The translations under genes were made by a program, and so were the position numbers. From NCBI RefSeq assembly GCF_020283565.1, contig NC_060059.1:3665501-3729500 (forward strand): a stretch of 64,000 nt of DNA. The letters are read 5' to 3'. Positions 9,553-21,306 of this stretch are shown in pieces. A model generated the notes under the pieces. That model did not search any database. It was given only the letters and a program-made list of their open reading frames with translations, and had not been told where the DNA came from. Source of the stretch: Trifolium pratense. Lineage: Eukaryota; Streptophyta; Magnoliopsida; Fabales; Fabaceae. The stretch's first letter is position 1; each line of letters starts with the position of its first letter.

Positions 9553-12500
9553 ATGGTAGGTATCCCACACAGCTTCACAGTTCCTAACATCGCCTCTGAA
9601 AACGATTCCGATTTCATCGCTAATTTAGGAATCGGACCCTCCTCCTCCTCCTCCTCAACCCTAACCCTAACCCTAGACACCCTTGCCGAAGTCGAGAAGG
9701 TGAAAGAGGAAGATAAGAATGCTGCTCCTGAACGATCCACCGGAAAGGGTTTCGAGGAAATGTCTCGAGAGAAAATGAGAATCAGAATCCTATTCAATGA
9801 GATTCAAGAGATGGAGAAGGAGAAGAATAGGCAAATAGCCAAGATAGAAAAGCAAGAGGCTGTTCCCCAAAAGGCTATCCCCGACCGTCATGAAGCCTTC
9901 ATTTCCAGTTTGGAGGAACTGTCTCGAGAGAAAATGAGAATCCGAATCCTATTCAAGGAGATTCAAGAGAAGGAGAAGGAGAAGAATAGGCAAATAGCCA
10001 AGATAGAAAAGCAAGAGGCTGTTCCCCAAAAGCGTGAGAAGGTGAAGAAGAAATATGCACTTTTTCTACTTTTTATCCATCATGCTTCGTGTTATTATTA
10101 TCTTTGAATTGCATATTGTTGTGTGGTATAAATACGAGTTCCACTTACTCTACAAGTAGTAGTATTTGGTTAATTTTGAAATGACTTTATAATAGGTATG
10201 CACTTATTTTAAACGCTAGCTAGTCCATGCAATGTGATAGGGATTTTAGTTGCATATGAGATGATGAACCCATATATCCACTCTGCGCTTGGTCTTCACA
10301 TATACGATATCACATCAAAAAATTTAATCTGCAGCAATTTCATGATGAACTTATTGAAAACCGCTGTCGCTTTAATTCCAAGAGAGTCGTTTCAATATCA
10401 ATGTAACTGCAAGTGTGATCTTTTTCCCTTTCTCTCACCTTACTTCTGTCAATTTTGTGAATTCTAGTTGCTCGGCTTAACCACCATCTCCGAGAATGAC
10501 ACCTTGCATTCAAACGCCGTTAGCCCAAGAGCAAGTTTCCCTCCATCAGGAGTGAAGATTTCACCTATGCTTGATCATCGATGGTACAATGACGCCAGTT
10601 TTGTTCGCTTCCCATTATCCTCATCGAGCAGTTTAATCATTCAGGGAGGAGATGTTTCAGATTGGTTCATCGATGGTTCCACTGATGCAATTGTATGTTA
10701 AAATTACTCTACTGTTTGGCATTTTTCTTCTAATTATTACTCAACAGAATTTATATAGAAAAAAATGTACAATTTTATTTATTTATATGTATATGAACAC
10801 ATGCAGGTTTGTCCTACATATCTGAGAATGCCTGAAGGTGGTGGTGGTGCAAATGGAGGTAAATCATTTATAATTTCTATATATAATTTAAATTTTGAGA
10901 TTAGTTTAAGACTCTTAATGGTCAAATTTGTCATATGTGTCTTTGGCCGACAAGCGTAGGACACCAACACATATGACTACATTGAACGATTTTTTTTCTC
11001 AAAATATTATCAGTATCGATTTGTCTGTGTTTGTGCTTCATAGGTTCCCACATTATTAACATTTCAAACTTTGATATCAAATATATCCTTCACATTATTC
11101 GCTTGGTTTCAAATGCATCATTCTACAATTACCAAAGGAGGAATGAACTCCACTTATGTTTTTTTATTGCAGAGATCATTTTGGAATTATTGATAATGTG
11201 TTAGATTAAGTTGATACAATTCTGCCATTTTAGGGGTCAAATTGGGTATTTACTTAATTTAGTTTTAAGTAGAAAAAAATTATAAATAGTATGTAAGTAC
11301 ATGGTTCTATATAGTTATATGTGTAAGTGTAATTGATCTTTGAGTGACAGTCTTTTATGCTGATTTCAGCTATACATAGGGCTGCTGGTCCAGATCTTGC
11401 TAGAGCCTGCCAGGATGTACTAGAAGGTAGGCCCGGAGTTCGCTGCCCAACTGGGGAAGCATGGATCACACCGTGAGTTCTTGAAATTTTCTTGTTTCTT
11501 GATAAGGATAGACATGGAAACTTGTGAAAATAAGCCTTTTTCAGAAGCTTGTCTTATATAGAACCTTTTACTTGGTGATGTGCAGAGGTTTCTTGCTGCC
11601 TGCTTCTCATGTTATTCATTGCCCAACCTACAATGGTGATATTCATCCTGCTGCCTCTCTGGCAAGTGCTTACAGGTAGCTTCTTTTCAATGTTGTGCTG
11701 AAGAAGCTATTCTTCATCTTCTTTGAATTAGCAAAAGTTCATTCCATTTTGTGTTTTGGTTCACTGATGGGTTTTGATTTATAAAAATAGCAATAATGAG
11801 AGAATAATTGTATATTATGATGAACTGTAATCGTATTACTGTTAGATCCACAATTAGAGGGTAAAGGAAAATAGAAAGCAAGGAATACAAATTGGTAATA
11901 ACTACCAATCCCCAAAGCATAAACAATGCCCCCACAAAATTATAACAAACTCAATGAATGATTATTCTTTCTAGTGTAAAACTTCCACACCCTTGGCCTA
12001 GGCCCAAACTCTCCTAAGCCCACTTCACAAATCACATTTCTATCATTCACTGTCATTGTTAGAGGACTAAGATTTTGAATTATCAATTTGATTTTTCAGG
12101 AATAGTTTAAGGGTTGCAAAAGACAACAACATTCAGTATATAGCATTTCCAGCCATATTATTTGATGCCTACGGGTAAGGTTATGCTAACAAATTATTTC
12201 CTATTCATCCCCCGTGTTCTGTTCATTGGTAATGAATAACTAAGTCTCTCTTCGCAAATGTTTAATTCTGCATTTTTCAGATATCCTTACGAGGAAGCTG
12301 TTGCTGTAGCAATTTCTACCATCAGAGAGTTCCAAAATGACTTTAAAGAGGTAGTATTACATTCCATTTTCTCTATTTGAATAGTATATGATTTGGATCC
12401 TTTAAACTGTAGAAGTTTGTTAGACATCCAAATCATTAGTGCAAAGATCAAAGGTTGATAAATCATGAGTTTGGTAAAAGTCCAATTTATTGATTTTTAA

Positions 12501-13123
12501 TTAAAGTTGAGATGCATCCACACTATGGTTTCAAATCCATACAATTTATACTTTTCACGAACACTATTTTGCCATTGGGTTTCTTTTGACTTTTCAAATA
12601 TTTGCTCAATTTGGAAAATGCAAAAATTGGTTTAGTTGGTTGATGATTGTTTTCGCTATGAGTTGCAAATATTTCATTAGGCCTAATTTGATTGAATATT
12701 TGATGAAAGAAATTATGTGGGGTAAAAATGTCCTGTCATTGTACAACTCATTAAAGCCAAATTTATATTAGTTTTGTTTGAGATATAAATTCAAAAAAGG
12801 GGTCACGGAATGAAAGAGACATGACTGTACCACACGGGTAATTTTACTTTCTCGAGTGATGACTCGAACTGTTTTATTATAAAGGATTTATAGAATTGAT
12901 GATGAGGTTTGTACCTACTAATAAGATTATCTTTCTATATATAGCTGAATTGATGAGGTTTATATATTTGTTTCAGGTCCACTTTGTTCACTTGAAGATA
13001 GATACTTATGAAATTTGGGTAATTAAGTTATATGAATTGATGAAGCTGCTGAATATTAGTGTCCCCTTAAAAGTGAAAATGATGATTGAGATGATCCAAA
13101 AGAACAAAAGTTTGGTTGATTGA
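9553..13123 (+). CDS. Macro-domain protein with altered ADP-ribose pocket
   Basis: Eight exons with consistent GT-AG borders give 416 aa: 9553-10041, 10468-10692, 10807-10858, 11370-11472, 11586-11675, 12100-12174, 12281-12350, 12977-13123. Residues 1-163 are charged and coiled-coil-like, with a 40-residue unit repeated in frame. A macro domain (Appr-1''-p processing/ADP-ribose-binding fold) follows from about residue 200: LDHRWYND, SLIIQGGDVSDW, GGGGANGAIHRAAGP, RPGVRCPTGEA, LRVAKDNNIQYIAFPA, YGYPYEEAVAV. Plant relatives act on or bind ADP-ribose derivatives. Here the usual DAIVNPAN is DAIVCPTY, VIHTVGP is VIHCPTY and the S-C-G-I-Y-G-Y-P loop is LFDAYGYP, so binding or catalysis may be lost. 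The last exon also departs from the family. I chose the ATG at 9553 because the longer frame upstream has no ATG. It may be a diverged active gene or one starting to decay. Confidence 0.8.
9657..9676. repeat. Telomere-like CCCTAA repeats within coding sequence
   Basis: Three CCCTAA units in exon 1 of the macro gene encode Thr-Leu-Thr-Leu-Thr-Leu. They echo the CCCTAA motif in the promoter 300 bp upstream. Confidence 0.8.
9754..10032 (+). repeat. In-frame 120-bp tandem duplication in macro gene exon 1
   Basis: 9754-9873 and 9913-10032 are near-identical 120-bp units spaced 159 bp apart. Both start at the GAGGAA of an EE(M/L)SREK motif and end at VPQK. Both copies stay in frame, doubling a 40-residue charged helix. 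Confidence 0.95.
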
Positions 13124-13689
13124 AATAGCCAATGGCTACTGCTACAGTACTGACATTAATATTATTATTGGTATCAAATGTTGTGTAAATATGGTCTTAA
13201 TTTGAGACTCACATCCTTTTGTTACTCACATCCTTTTGTTTACTTGTTCACTTGGAGGATACTTATGAAATTTGGTTAATTAAGTCAAATGAGCGACACG
13301 ACCGTGGTTCTAATGTAATCCATCTGAAAAATGGTTGCTGCTGCAATTATTTTGTTTGAAAAATGGAGCTTTATTGTGGTTTTTGCTCTTTAGTCTATGG
13401 TGGTTGTTGTTTAGCATTTGGGGTTTCACGTTTGTTGTTGTTGTTTGTTAGTTATAAGTGGTGATTTAAGTAATTTAGCACATGAATTTAGGGTTTAATG
13501 AGATTTGGTGATTTTGAATTTTGAGTCTAGGAGGAGATGAAACTAACTTGAAAATGTATTTGGGTGAATATTTTTTTGATTTAAAGATTATGAATGTCTT
13601 TATTTGTTGATAAACAATATTTTTAAAAAAATGATGTTATTAATAAACTAAACTAATCCCTTTCCGAAAAAATTAAACTAGACATTAAA
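13124..13689 (+). other. 3' flank of macro gene with partial last-exon duplicate
   Basis: About 13243-13292 repeats part of the final exon (a CTTGTTCACTTGGAGGATAC block, then ATACTTATGAAATTTGG and TTAATTAAGT). Just before it, a 17-bp unit, ACTCACATCCTTTTGTT, is repeated in tandem (13207-13240). No other gene is seen; the rest is AT-rich. Confidence 0.6.
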
Positions 13690-14130
13690 GTAACCACATC
13701 ACGTGTTGTGTTGTGTTACACAAGGAAAAAGCCAAAAAAATGGACCCCAACCGTTACCAGGCAACCACGAGAATCCATTAAAATCAAAGTACTTTCACAA
13801 CCCAAGAAGAAATATTTAAGTGCCAAAGGAGGAATCAAAGCATGTTGCCAGGGCCACGTGAAAATGACTATCATTAAAAACATCACCCACACCACAACAC
13901 AACTTTAATGCCATAAAGCTACACACATCCACACTCACGCAAATAAACACCATCAGCTCCAAAATACACCAAGTATCTGTTAATATCTATCACTTAATTA
14001 ACAACTCCAGACGAAGAATATCCGACGGTTTAACAGCTCAAAGGTGGGCCGGGAAGAGAAGAGAAGCAACTACATACATGAGCTGCTTTATTACCTTACC
14101 CTCTCGGGATACCCAGGTAAAACCACATCT
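13690..14130 (+). promoter_or_regulatory. Promoter-like segment with G-boxes, no gene attached
   Basis: Less AT-rich than its surroundings, with two CACGTG G-boxes (about 13699 and 13854). It ends in a GA-rich stretch and ...TACCCAG|GTAAAA (about 14116), which resembles a 5' leader exon and donor. No downstream coding exon is recognisable. It may be a displaced promoter relic; weak evidence. Confidence 0.25.
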
Positions 14131-14680
14131 AATGAAGCTTTTTTCTTTTCTTTTAGAATACAAGTCATTTCCAACTCCCCTCTGGCTCTGCAGCATTGGA
14201 TTGGAAAACGCTCAATATGAGAAAAGGCAAGGACAAGTGCATCTCTAATAGCTAAGGCTTCAGCTACCAAAACTAAACCAAGGTAATTTCTAACAATAAC
14301 TCCATAGCATGCTAGCTGAATGTATGTATACCCTTACCGCCTCCACTAGGTGGTTGGTTGGTATAATCTCCAAAACACATTTGGTTATTTAATTAGATGT
14401 GAAATTAAAGTTTGAGTCTCGGTAGAAACTTGTCATATACTACTATTGATTGATGAAATTGAATGTCAAGTATACTAATCATGTCTGACCTTGTGGTCAA
14501 TTTGGAAATGTAGAAATAGTTTTGTTTTTCATAATATCCTGATCTATTCACACTGTTTACTCTTTCAAGACTCAAAATAGAAAGAGGAAAGCGTGTACAA
14601 ACTTCTTTGACGGAACCAAGGCTATAGGCATGGTCAACACATGTAAAAACTACAGTAAAAATTAAAATTTTAAATATACA
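14131..14680. other. No feature seen
   Basis: AT-rich intergenic DNA; nothing recognisable on either strand. Confidence 0.4.
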
Positions 14681-14681
14681 T

Positions 14682-14768
14682 CAAAACTTGAACCACTTAT
14701 CAAATTTCCCGAGCTCCTGCACATATAGTGCGATGTCCCTACCAACCGAGCCAAGCTCACGGGGACAT
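14682..14768 (-). mobile_element. SINE relic, legume tRNA-like type
   Basis: On the minus strand it reads GTCCCCGTGAGCTTGGCTC, GGTTGGTAGGGACAT and a degraded B box. This is the tRNA-related head of a SINE type widespread in legumes. It does not fold into a full tRNA cloverleaf and the B box is damaged, so it is not a tRNA gene. Confidence 0.5.
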
Positions 14769-15021
14769 TTACTTGCTAGCTTTAATTGATTATTATATAC
14801 TCCATACATGTAGAACGGGCTGGTACTTTCCGTTATTTTGTCTCGCATAAATCAGCTGCATGTTAAATGGTCAAAGCTGACCCGTCAGCAAATGAAATGA
14901 ACCATGATACGTTTGTTCCGAGTCTAATCCGCGTTAGTCCTTGGGTTAGTCCATGTTTACATAAGCTCTCTAGAACATTCTTACAAGTGCCTGTGCCTTT
15001 GTCAGCACATAATCTCACATA

Positions 15022-15310
15022 AAGGTCTGTTTAGATTGACTTATTTGAGTTTATCTACTAACATAAGCACTAGTGCCGATGTTCGGGAGAGTTTATGGAA
15101 ACAACATATGACAGGGTGCATAAGCTATTTTCAGATTATATCCAAAACCTCTCCAAAATAGCTTATAAAAACAACTTATATTTTATATGAAAACAATTTA
15201 CTTTCCTTTTATCATATATTATAAATAGCTTATACATAGCTACTTATTTGATAAACGTTTATACTACATAAGCTGTTAATCAAACTATTTAACCAAACAA
15301 ACAAGGCCTG
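15022..15310 (+). repeat. Legume dispersed repeat ('CATAAGC' type), copy 1
   Basis: Starts AAAGGTCTGTTTAGATTGAC and ends near AACCAAACAAACAAGGCC, with repeated CATAAGC/GCTTATA motifs between. Imperfect terminal inversion (AGGTCTGTTT and AAACAAGGCC) suggests a non-autonomous DNA transposon. A reverse, interrupted copy lies at 55690-56070. Confidence 0.55.
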
Positions 15311-15641
15311 CGTCAATCAAAATAGAACCTATGAAAACAACTTACAACTTACATGAGCATAATTTAACCACACTGCCTTTCATTATTCAATAAGCATTCA
15401 TGCATAGCAAATAACAATGTTTTGTCTCTTAGGTTTTTAAGAGGATTGATTTTATCGTACATATAATATAAAAACTTAGCGGCGCAACTTGTTGTCCATT
15501 TGTCTTTCATTCATTGAATATATAGTAAATTAAGCTCAATAAACACTTGACTAAGTTGTTTATCTAAATGCACCCTAGGTAACAAAACTTGCCACATTAC
15601 AAATAGAAATCAGTGTAAAATAAACTAACCAAGAAATATAC

Positions 15642-15790
15642 TTAGTATCTCTAGCTTCCCTTAGTGGTCTACCACCAGGACGAATAGATTCAGCAAGATG
15701 TTGCTCGAAATATTGAAGCAGAAAAAGGCGTCGAAACGCATCAACCTCCATTTCAGACGACAAATCCTCCGTTGCATTTGGAACACTCAT
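15642..15790 (-). pseudogene. RRP43 (exosome subunit) first-exon fragment
   Basis: From the ATG at 15790 the frame reads MSVPNATEDLSSEMEVDAF, then RRLFLLQYFEQHL and a RPGGRPL...RDT motif, up to a donor-like GTATAT after residue 49. This matches the N-terminus of plant exosome core subunit RRP43 (RNase PH-like fold), whose hallmark is RPDGR; here it is RPGGR. No further exon is found in the next 1.9 kb downstream on this strand (15641-13700), so it is a stranded first exon rather than a working gene. Confidence 0.65.
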
Positions 15791-16297
15791 TCTATAATAA
15801 CAAATTCACTGAAAAGATGGTTAAACCAAAATTGAAAAAATAGTTACATTCATCGGAAAATCGAGTCATACGGTGAGAATAGGTTTTGTGAGATACCTTT
15901 TTAGCGAGGGAAGAGAGTTCCATTTGATAGTCTTTAAAATATCAAATGGGGATTAAACACAAATAAAATATTTTGTAAGGACGAGTCTTTTTATAATTTT
16001 TGGGTTCTAAATTGGTAGGACTTAGAAGCATCGAATTAAAAATAGTGTGATCTGGACCATTAACCATGACTTAGGTTTTATGAGCCAAAGCCCAAATCCA
16101 TATAGCTTGGACTTCTATTCTATGGATATGTCATGATTTGATCTTCATATGTGTCTCTAGAGCAAGTCTATGTGGTAGTCCGCTAATGACTTAGGGTGAC
16201 CCGATCTGTTAGTGGGTCGAACTCTGACACATATGGAACAACAGTGAGTCAGGAGAAAAATAGTTGTACTATTTCTTTCGTTAGAATTCTTATATTA
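15791..16297. other. No gene seen
   Basis: Intergenic DNA. The first 100 bases may be leftover RRP43 promoter or leader. No further structure was recognised. Confidence 0.35.
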
Positions 16298-16327
16298 CTA
16301 GACACGTTGCCCGTGCGACGCACGGGT
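16298..16327 (-). mobile_element. Helitron-type 3' terminus, minus strand
   Basis: The hairpin GCCCGTGC/GCACGGGT (16309-16316 with 16320-16327, 3-nt loop) sits 11 nt from CTAG (16298-16301), which is followed on the minus strand by T. The design matches the end at 2988-3017. The element body should extend to the right; its 5' end was not located. Confidence 0.6.
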
Positions 16328-17793
16328 CATATATGTTACACAAATGTGTTATCTATTTACTTACAAAATTTACACAACATCTTAAAATTTGAATGATATA
16401 CATAGCATGTGCTTCACCAAGAAACCTAAACTATATGACTTAGAAAGCCCAAAAAATCTTAATCACTAAGAAGCCATATACTAACTCAGTCTTAAATCAT
16501 TATCATTAACTAATTTGTTGAGGACCCTGCATCATGCTATGGAAGGTCCTACTCCTATTTCTGCTCATGAATCAATAAAAACCCATCAAAACATTAACTA
16601 ATTAAGAAACTAACAAATGTCATAGTAATTCATGTTAAATAGAATTATATTGGACATTCCACCAAGAGGTATATACAGACTCTATAAAACAATTCTTGCT
16701 AGCAAACCATCAGAATACATTTATGGTGCTTCTATGACAAAATTCAAGACATGTGGTAGTGAATTTCAAACCTCCTGCTAATTTTCTTGATTATGTAGAA
16801 TTATGTTCAGGTCTACAACAATGACAACATTCATAATGATGCATTATAAACTTTCTTTCATATATTGAAAATGTAAAAGATTATATTATTCATTTGCAAG
16901 AGAACACAATAGCATGGCCAAATCCAATTTGTCTCATGGAGTAGTAGAATTTTTGCAACCACTATAGAATACAAATTCAACTGATAAAAAAAGGCTTACA
17001 TATTCATATCAAAACCAATATGAATCCATCAATAGAATTTTTGAAAGGGTTGAGAGAAAATATTTTACAAACCATAGTAACACAATAGAAAATCACTAAC
17101 CCTTGCTCCATACCTTGTGTGTATTCTTCTTCTTTCTATCATGTTTATTTCCATTCCCATAATTATTTGTTTTTACAATAGAAAATAAACTATGCATTAA
17201 CACATAAAGTGCAAAATTTGAATGAAAAAACTTAGACTATAACATAATCAAACACAAATCACAATTCAAAAAGTGATGACTAAAGGAAAATAAAAAATAA
17301 AAAATCATACTTGATGATGTTAATGATTATGAGCATCCACAATAGCATTTTATCAAACACATGATGAGCATTACAAAACTGAAATATAGCAACACGAAAT
17401 TGAAATAGGTGAGTAAATTAAACACAACAAACAAACAAAGCAAAGAAATAAAAGAAAGAAAGAAAGAAACCAAAGAAAAAAAAATTATGAGAAAAAGATT
17501 TTCCAGTGAAGAGAGAGTGAATTTGAAAACAAATTAAAGAAAAAGAAACCCCGTATAATGATCATCAAGCTCTGGTTCAAATTTGATAATCATTTTCTAG
17601 ATTTTGTTTGAAAATAAAAAGGGAAATCAAATACCTAAAATTTGTGTGCAAATTGCAAAGGAGAAGAGATGCATTTGAAGGTTTGTGATAGATGAAATGG
17701 TTAGGCTCAGTAGAGAGAAGAGATGGTTTTGGGAAGAAGATGAATGGAAGATAGAAGAAAAAGTGTAGTTGGTGGTGAGAGAGATAGAGCGTT
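16328..17793. other. Probable Helitron interior, no gene seen
   Basis: AT-rich, with only short open frames and a GAAA simple repeat near 17453-17470. No helicase or replication-initiator sequence is visible, so any Helitron here is non-autonomous. Confidence 0.35.
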
Positions 17794-20070
17794 TTTATGA
17801 ATTTTTATTCATAGTAATGCATGACATATATTCTGCTTTGATGACCCTTAGTCCCTAAATTCAATTTTGTAACGGATGGATCACAGATGCGTCCATGACC
17901 ATAAAGTAAAATGTTGGATGAAATTGATGACCCTAGTCCCTAAATGTGAAAGCTAATTGTTGCCTTAATTGCTACTCAAGCAATTGTCTCTATGGGTGTC
18001 CGCTTTTTATGAATTTTTATTCATAGTAATGCATGATATATATTCTGTCCCAACCCAAGAACATTCAATCTTCTGTTTATTGAAAATTTCTTTCCAACAT
18101 ATTTGGGAAAGATGATGGGTTGCCGATTTTGGTTTATAATCAATACCTATCGGGAAAGATGATGGGTTGCCGATTTTTGCATTCTGGATTATTCATAAAT
18201 CTTCAATCTTCTGCTTCAATAAAACAGTGAAATTTCTAATTTTGTAAGGGGTTGTGTGTTTTCTTGATGTCCAAAAATTGCTGGAAAAATTACTTATGAC
18301 CCTAGTCCCTCAATATGAAATGTTGCATATATTGCTACTCAAGAAATTGTCTCTATCACAAAAATTATGAATTTTTATTCATAGTAATGCATGAATGGGT
18401 ATATATTCTTGTTTGATGACCCTTAGTCCCTAAATTCAATTTTGCAACTGCAATTAGAAGTGATATTGCATTATGAACTTAATTGTGAAAGCTAGTTGTT
18501 GCCTTAAATGCAATTTTAATATAAAATTTCATTCATAATATACGACACATATAATATCTATTTTTCTTTGATGTCCCTAGTCCCTAAATGCAATTTTGCA
18601 ACTACAATATGAAGTGATTTGGCAAATGCAAAAGGAAGTGCGTCCTTGTGTTTCAAAGGAATTCTCTAATGAAGCAACGAATCAACTGAAGCAAAGTACA
18701 AAGAAACCAATTCTTTGGAGTCTAAACTATTTTATATAAGGATGCTTGCATTGTGATTTATGGAGGAATCCATAATGAGGTTGTATATCTGTTAGTCTTG
18801 TTTATTGCAGTCCTAATGTGAAATTTAATGAAATTTGGTGGATGCTTTGTCGCTGGCATAAGAATCAGATAGTAACTGAAAAAAGGGATAACCTTACCCA
18901 TTTTTATCATTCTTGATCATTCAATTAAATTCAATCTTCTGCGGTTATTTGGAAACCGAAATTTCACGGAACTGTTAGTGGAAGACTGTAACTGAACTGA
19001 AGTTGAATGCATGTTGGTGGGTAAAGTAAACGGAAGGTTGATGGTTCAGGTGTTGGTGTTGATGTGGCTTCATGCACGAATCAGAGTAACTTTCTATCCC
19101 AAATTTGAAAATGGAAAGTGAGATCAAGAGGTATGTGATTCCTGACTTAGTTTTTTATGTTTTGACTTCACATATTTGCATTGATTCATGTTCAGATACT
19201 CATTTTTCTCATTCTTGATTATTCAATAACATTCAATCTTCTGTTTATTGGAAATTTCATTTCAACATATTTGGGAAATATGATGGGTTGACGATTTTGG
19301 TTTATAATCAATACATGTTGGGTAAGATACTGGGTTGCCAATTTTTTCATTCTTGATTATTCAAAAACCCTCAATCTTCTGTTTCAACAAAAAAGTGAAA
19401 TTTCTAATTTTGTAAGGGGTTGTATGTTGTCATGATGTCCAAAAATTGATGGAAAACTTACTTATGACCCTAGTCCCTCAATATGAAATCTAGTTGTTGC
19501 CTATATTGCTACTCTAGCAATTGTCTCTATCGGTGTCCGCTTTTCTATTCACAAAAATTATGACTTTTTATGACCCTTAGGCCCTAAATTCAATTTTGTA
19601 ACGGATGGATCATAGATGCATCGATGACCATAAAGTAAAGTGTTGGATTAAATAGATGACCTAGTCCCTGAATGTGAAAGCTAGTTGTTGCCTTAATTGC
19701 TACTCAGACCATATTCTCTATGGGTGTCCGCTTTTCTGTTTAAAAAATTTATGAATTTTTATTCATAGTAATGCACGAATGGGTATATATTATGCTTTGA
19801 TGACCCTTGGTCCCTAAAGTAACAAATGGATCACAGATGCGTCGATGACCATAAAGTAAACTGTTGGATGAAATTGATGACCCTAGTTCCTGAATGTGAA
19901 ATCTAGTTGTTGCCTATATTGCTATTCAAGATATTGTCTCTATCGGTGTCCGCTTTTCTGTTGAAAAAATTATGAATTTTTATTCATAATCATGCATGAA
20001 TGGGTATATATTCTGCTTTGGTGAACCTTAGTCCCTAAATTCAATTTTGCAACAACAATTAGAAGTGATT
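17794..20070. repeat. Field of diverged about 200-bp repeats
   Basis: The same blocks recur in the same order: TATGAATTTTTATTCATAGT, ATGCATGA, GATGACCCTTAGTCCCTAAA, GGATGGATCACAGATGCGTC, TGACCATAAAGTAAA and GGGTGTCCGCTTTTCT. Starts are seen near 17795, 18006, 18366, 19568, 19750 and 19973, with shorter partial units between. Identity is well below that of a recent satellite. No coding. Confidence 0.75.
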
Positions 20071-21127
20071 TTGCTGAAGGTTCAGCATACTAATAAGGTT
20101 CAGCATACTAATAAGGTGGTTGATTGCCAAGGTTCAACGGTGATTTTGAAACCGAATTTTCATGCTAACTGAAGTTGAAACTTGAAAGCATGCTGGTGGT
20201 ACCAAACAGAGGTAGTACTTATATATAAGGATGGAGGTATTACTAAGTATTGTTTGATATATGCCTCAATACTTGTGGTTCTGAACTTTGTCACTTGAAT
20301 TCAGATGTTTTCTTTGTTCTCAACAATGGATACATTAATCTGCATTTGGACTTGATCTGGTAGCTTTCTTAGGGGACAACCATGAATACAAATTTTGATT
20401 TTTGTTGAAGCTATGTCTTTCTCCATAATAGTTTCAAAATGAGATTTGAGAAAAATTGGCTATTGGATACTTTATGAAAACTAAATTCGGCCAAAAAGCC
20501 TGTAGTAATTGGTAAGATTTTGTCCCATGACAAAAATGTAGTGTCTGTGGGTGCATCTATCATTAATTGATTTTCATTCTTGATATAGAAAACTTTAACA
20601 TAAGAATGATGACAACAAAATTTTCAGGCAGATGTTCATTTGCGGTTGTCGTTTGAGGCTATTTATCGCATATAGGCTGAAAAGCATATACAAAAAGAAA
20701 TCGGATTCTGCTCAATGCTCTTGTCACTTTTATCGAGTTTGCTGAATATGTAGTTTTCCACTTCTCTAAGGTCCTAAACATTCGGATGTTCCTTTTGCTT
20801 GGTGTCCTCCTATCCATGATGCCTCTTTGCAGGCCACATGAATTGGGTGTCTTTTTCTTCTAGGGAAATCTTTTCTACATCATTTATTTGCTAGGGTTCC
20901 TTCAAGTTTGGCCTCTCTTTGGACTCTCCTCGTGGCCTAGTTTACAATGATACTGATATCATATCACTATGTTTTGTTGCTCATTGCTATAATTCCTATG
21001 TAGGTTACTGTTTTCTTTTATCACTTTTGGCTATAATTTCCATATTCAGCTCTGGCTTGTCTTACTTATTCCTGAGCAAGTTATTGTGTTTATGTCCTGT
21101 TTGATAGGGCTCATATAAGATGGACAG
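20071..21127. other. Intergenic, small duplication only
   Basis: A 19-bp unit, AGGTTCAGCATACTAATA plus A, is repeated in tandem at about 20078-20116. Text around 20780-20930 looks slightly gene-like in composition but gives no recognisable protein in any frame. Confidence 0.4.
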
Positions 21128-21133
21128 TTTAAA

Positions 21134-21306
21134 AAAGAGCATTACTTTTTCCACCCTACTGGTTACTCAGACACTGTCCGTTATTTAAGTAGTGGACGGC
21201 ATTTTTTCCTAAAATTTCTCATTTTATAACATCCGCTACTTAAGTAGCTGATGAGTAAAAATAGGGCCCGCGAGTAACCAGTAGGGTGGCAAAAGTAACG
21301 CTCTTT
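21134..21306. mobile_element. Foldback MITE, 173 bp
   Basis: Long terminal inverted repeats: AAAGAGCATTACTTTTTCCA followed by CCCTACTGGTTACTC on the left; GAGTAACCAGTAGGG followed by TGGCAAAAGTAACGCTCTTT on the right. A few mismatches only. A/T-rich flanks hide the target duplication. Confidence 0.85.

Noticed and set aside
9357..9676. Interstitial telomere or chromosome end
   Set aside because: Only two to three 6-bp units at each place, one of them coding; far too short for telomeric DNA.
14682..14768. Possible tRNA gene
   Set aside because: Only A-box and worn B-box similarity; no cloverleaf or acceptor stem. It matches a SINE head. The same applies to 23655-23765 and 8542-8688.
17794..20070. 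CRISPR-like array
   Set aside because: Units are long, diverged and unevenly spaced, and this is a plant nuclear sequence; it is an ordinary diverged repeat field.
20750..20930. Possible extra fragment of the macro gene (TATCCATGATGCCTCTTTGCAGG)
   Set aside because: Resembles exon 5 only over a few codons with no consistent alignment; probably chance.
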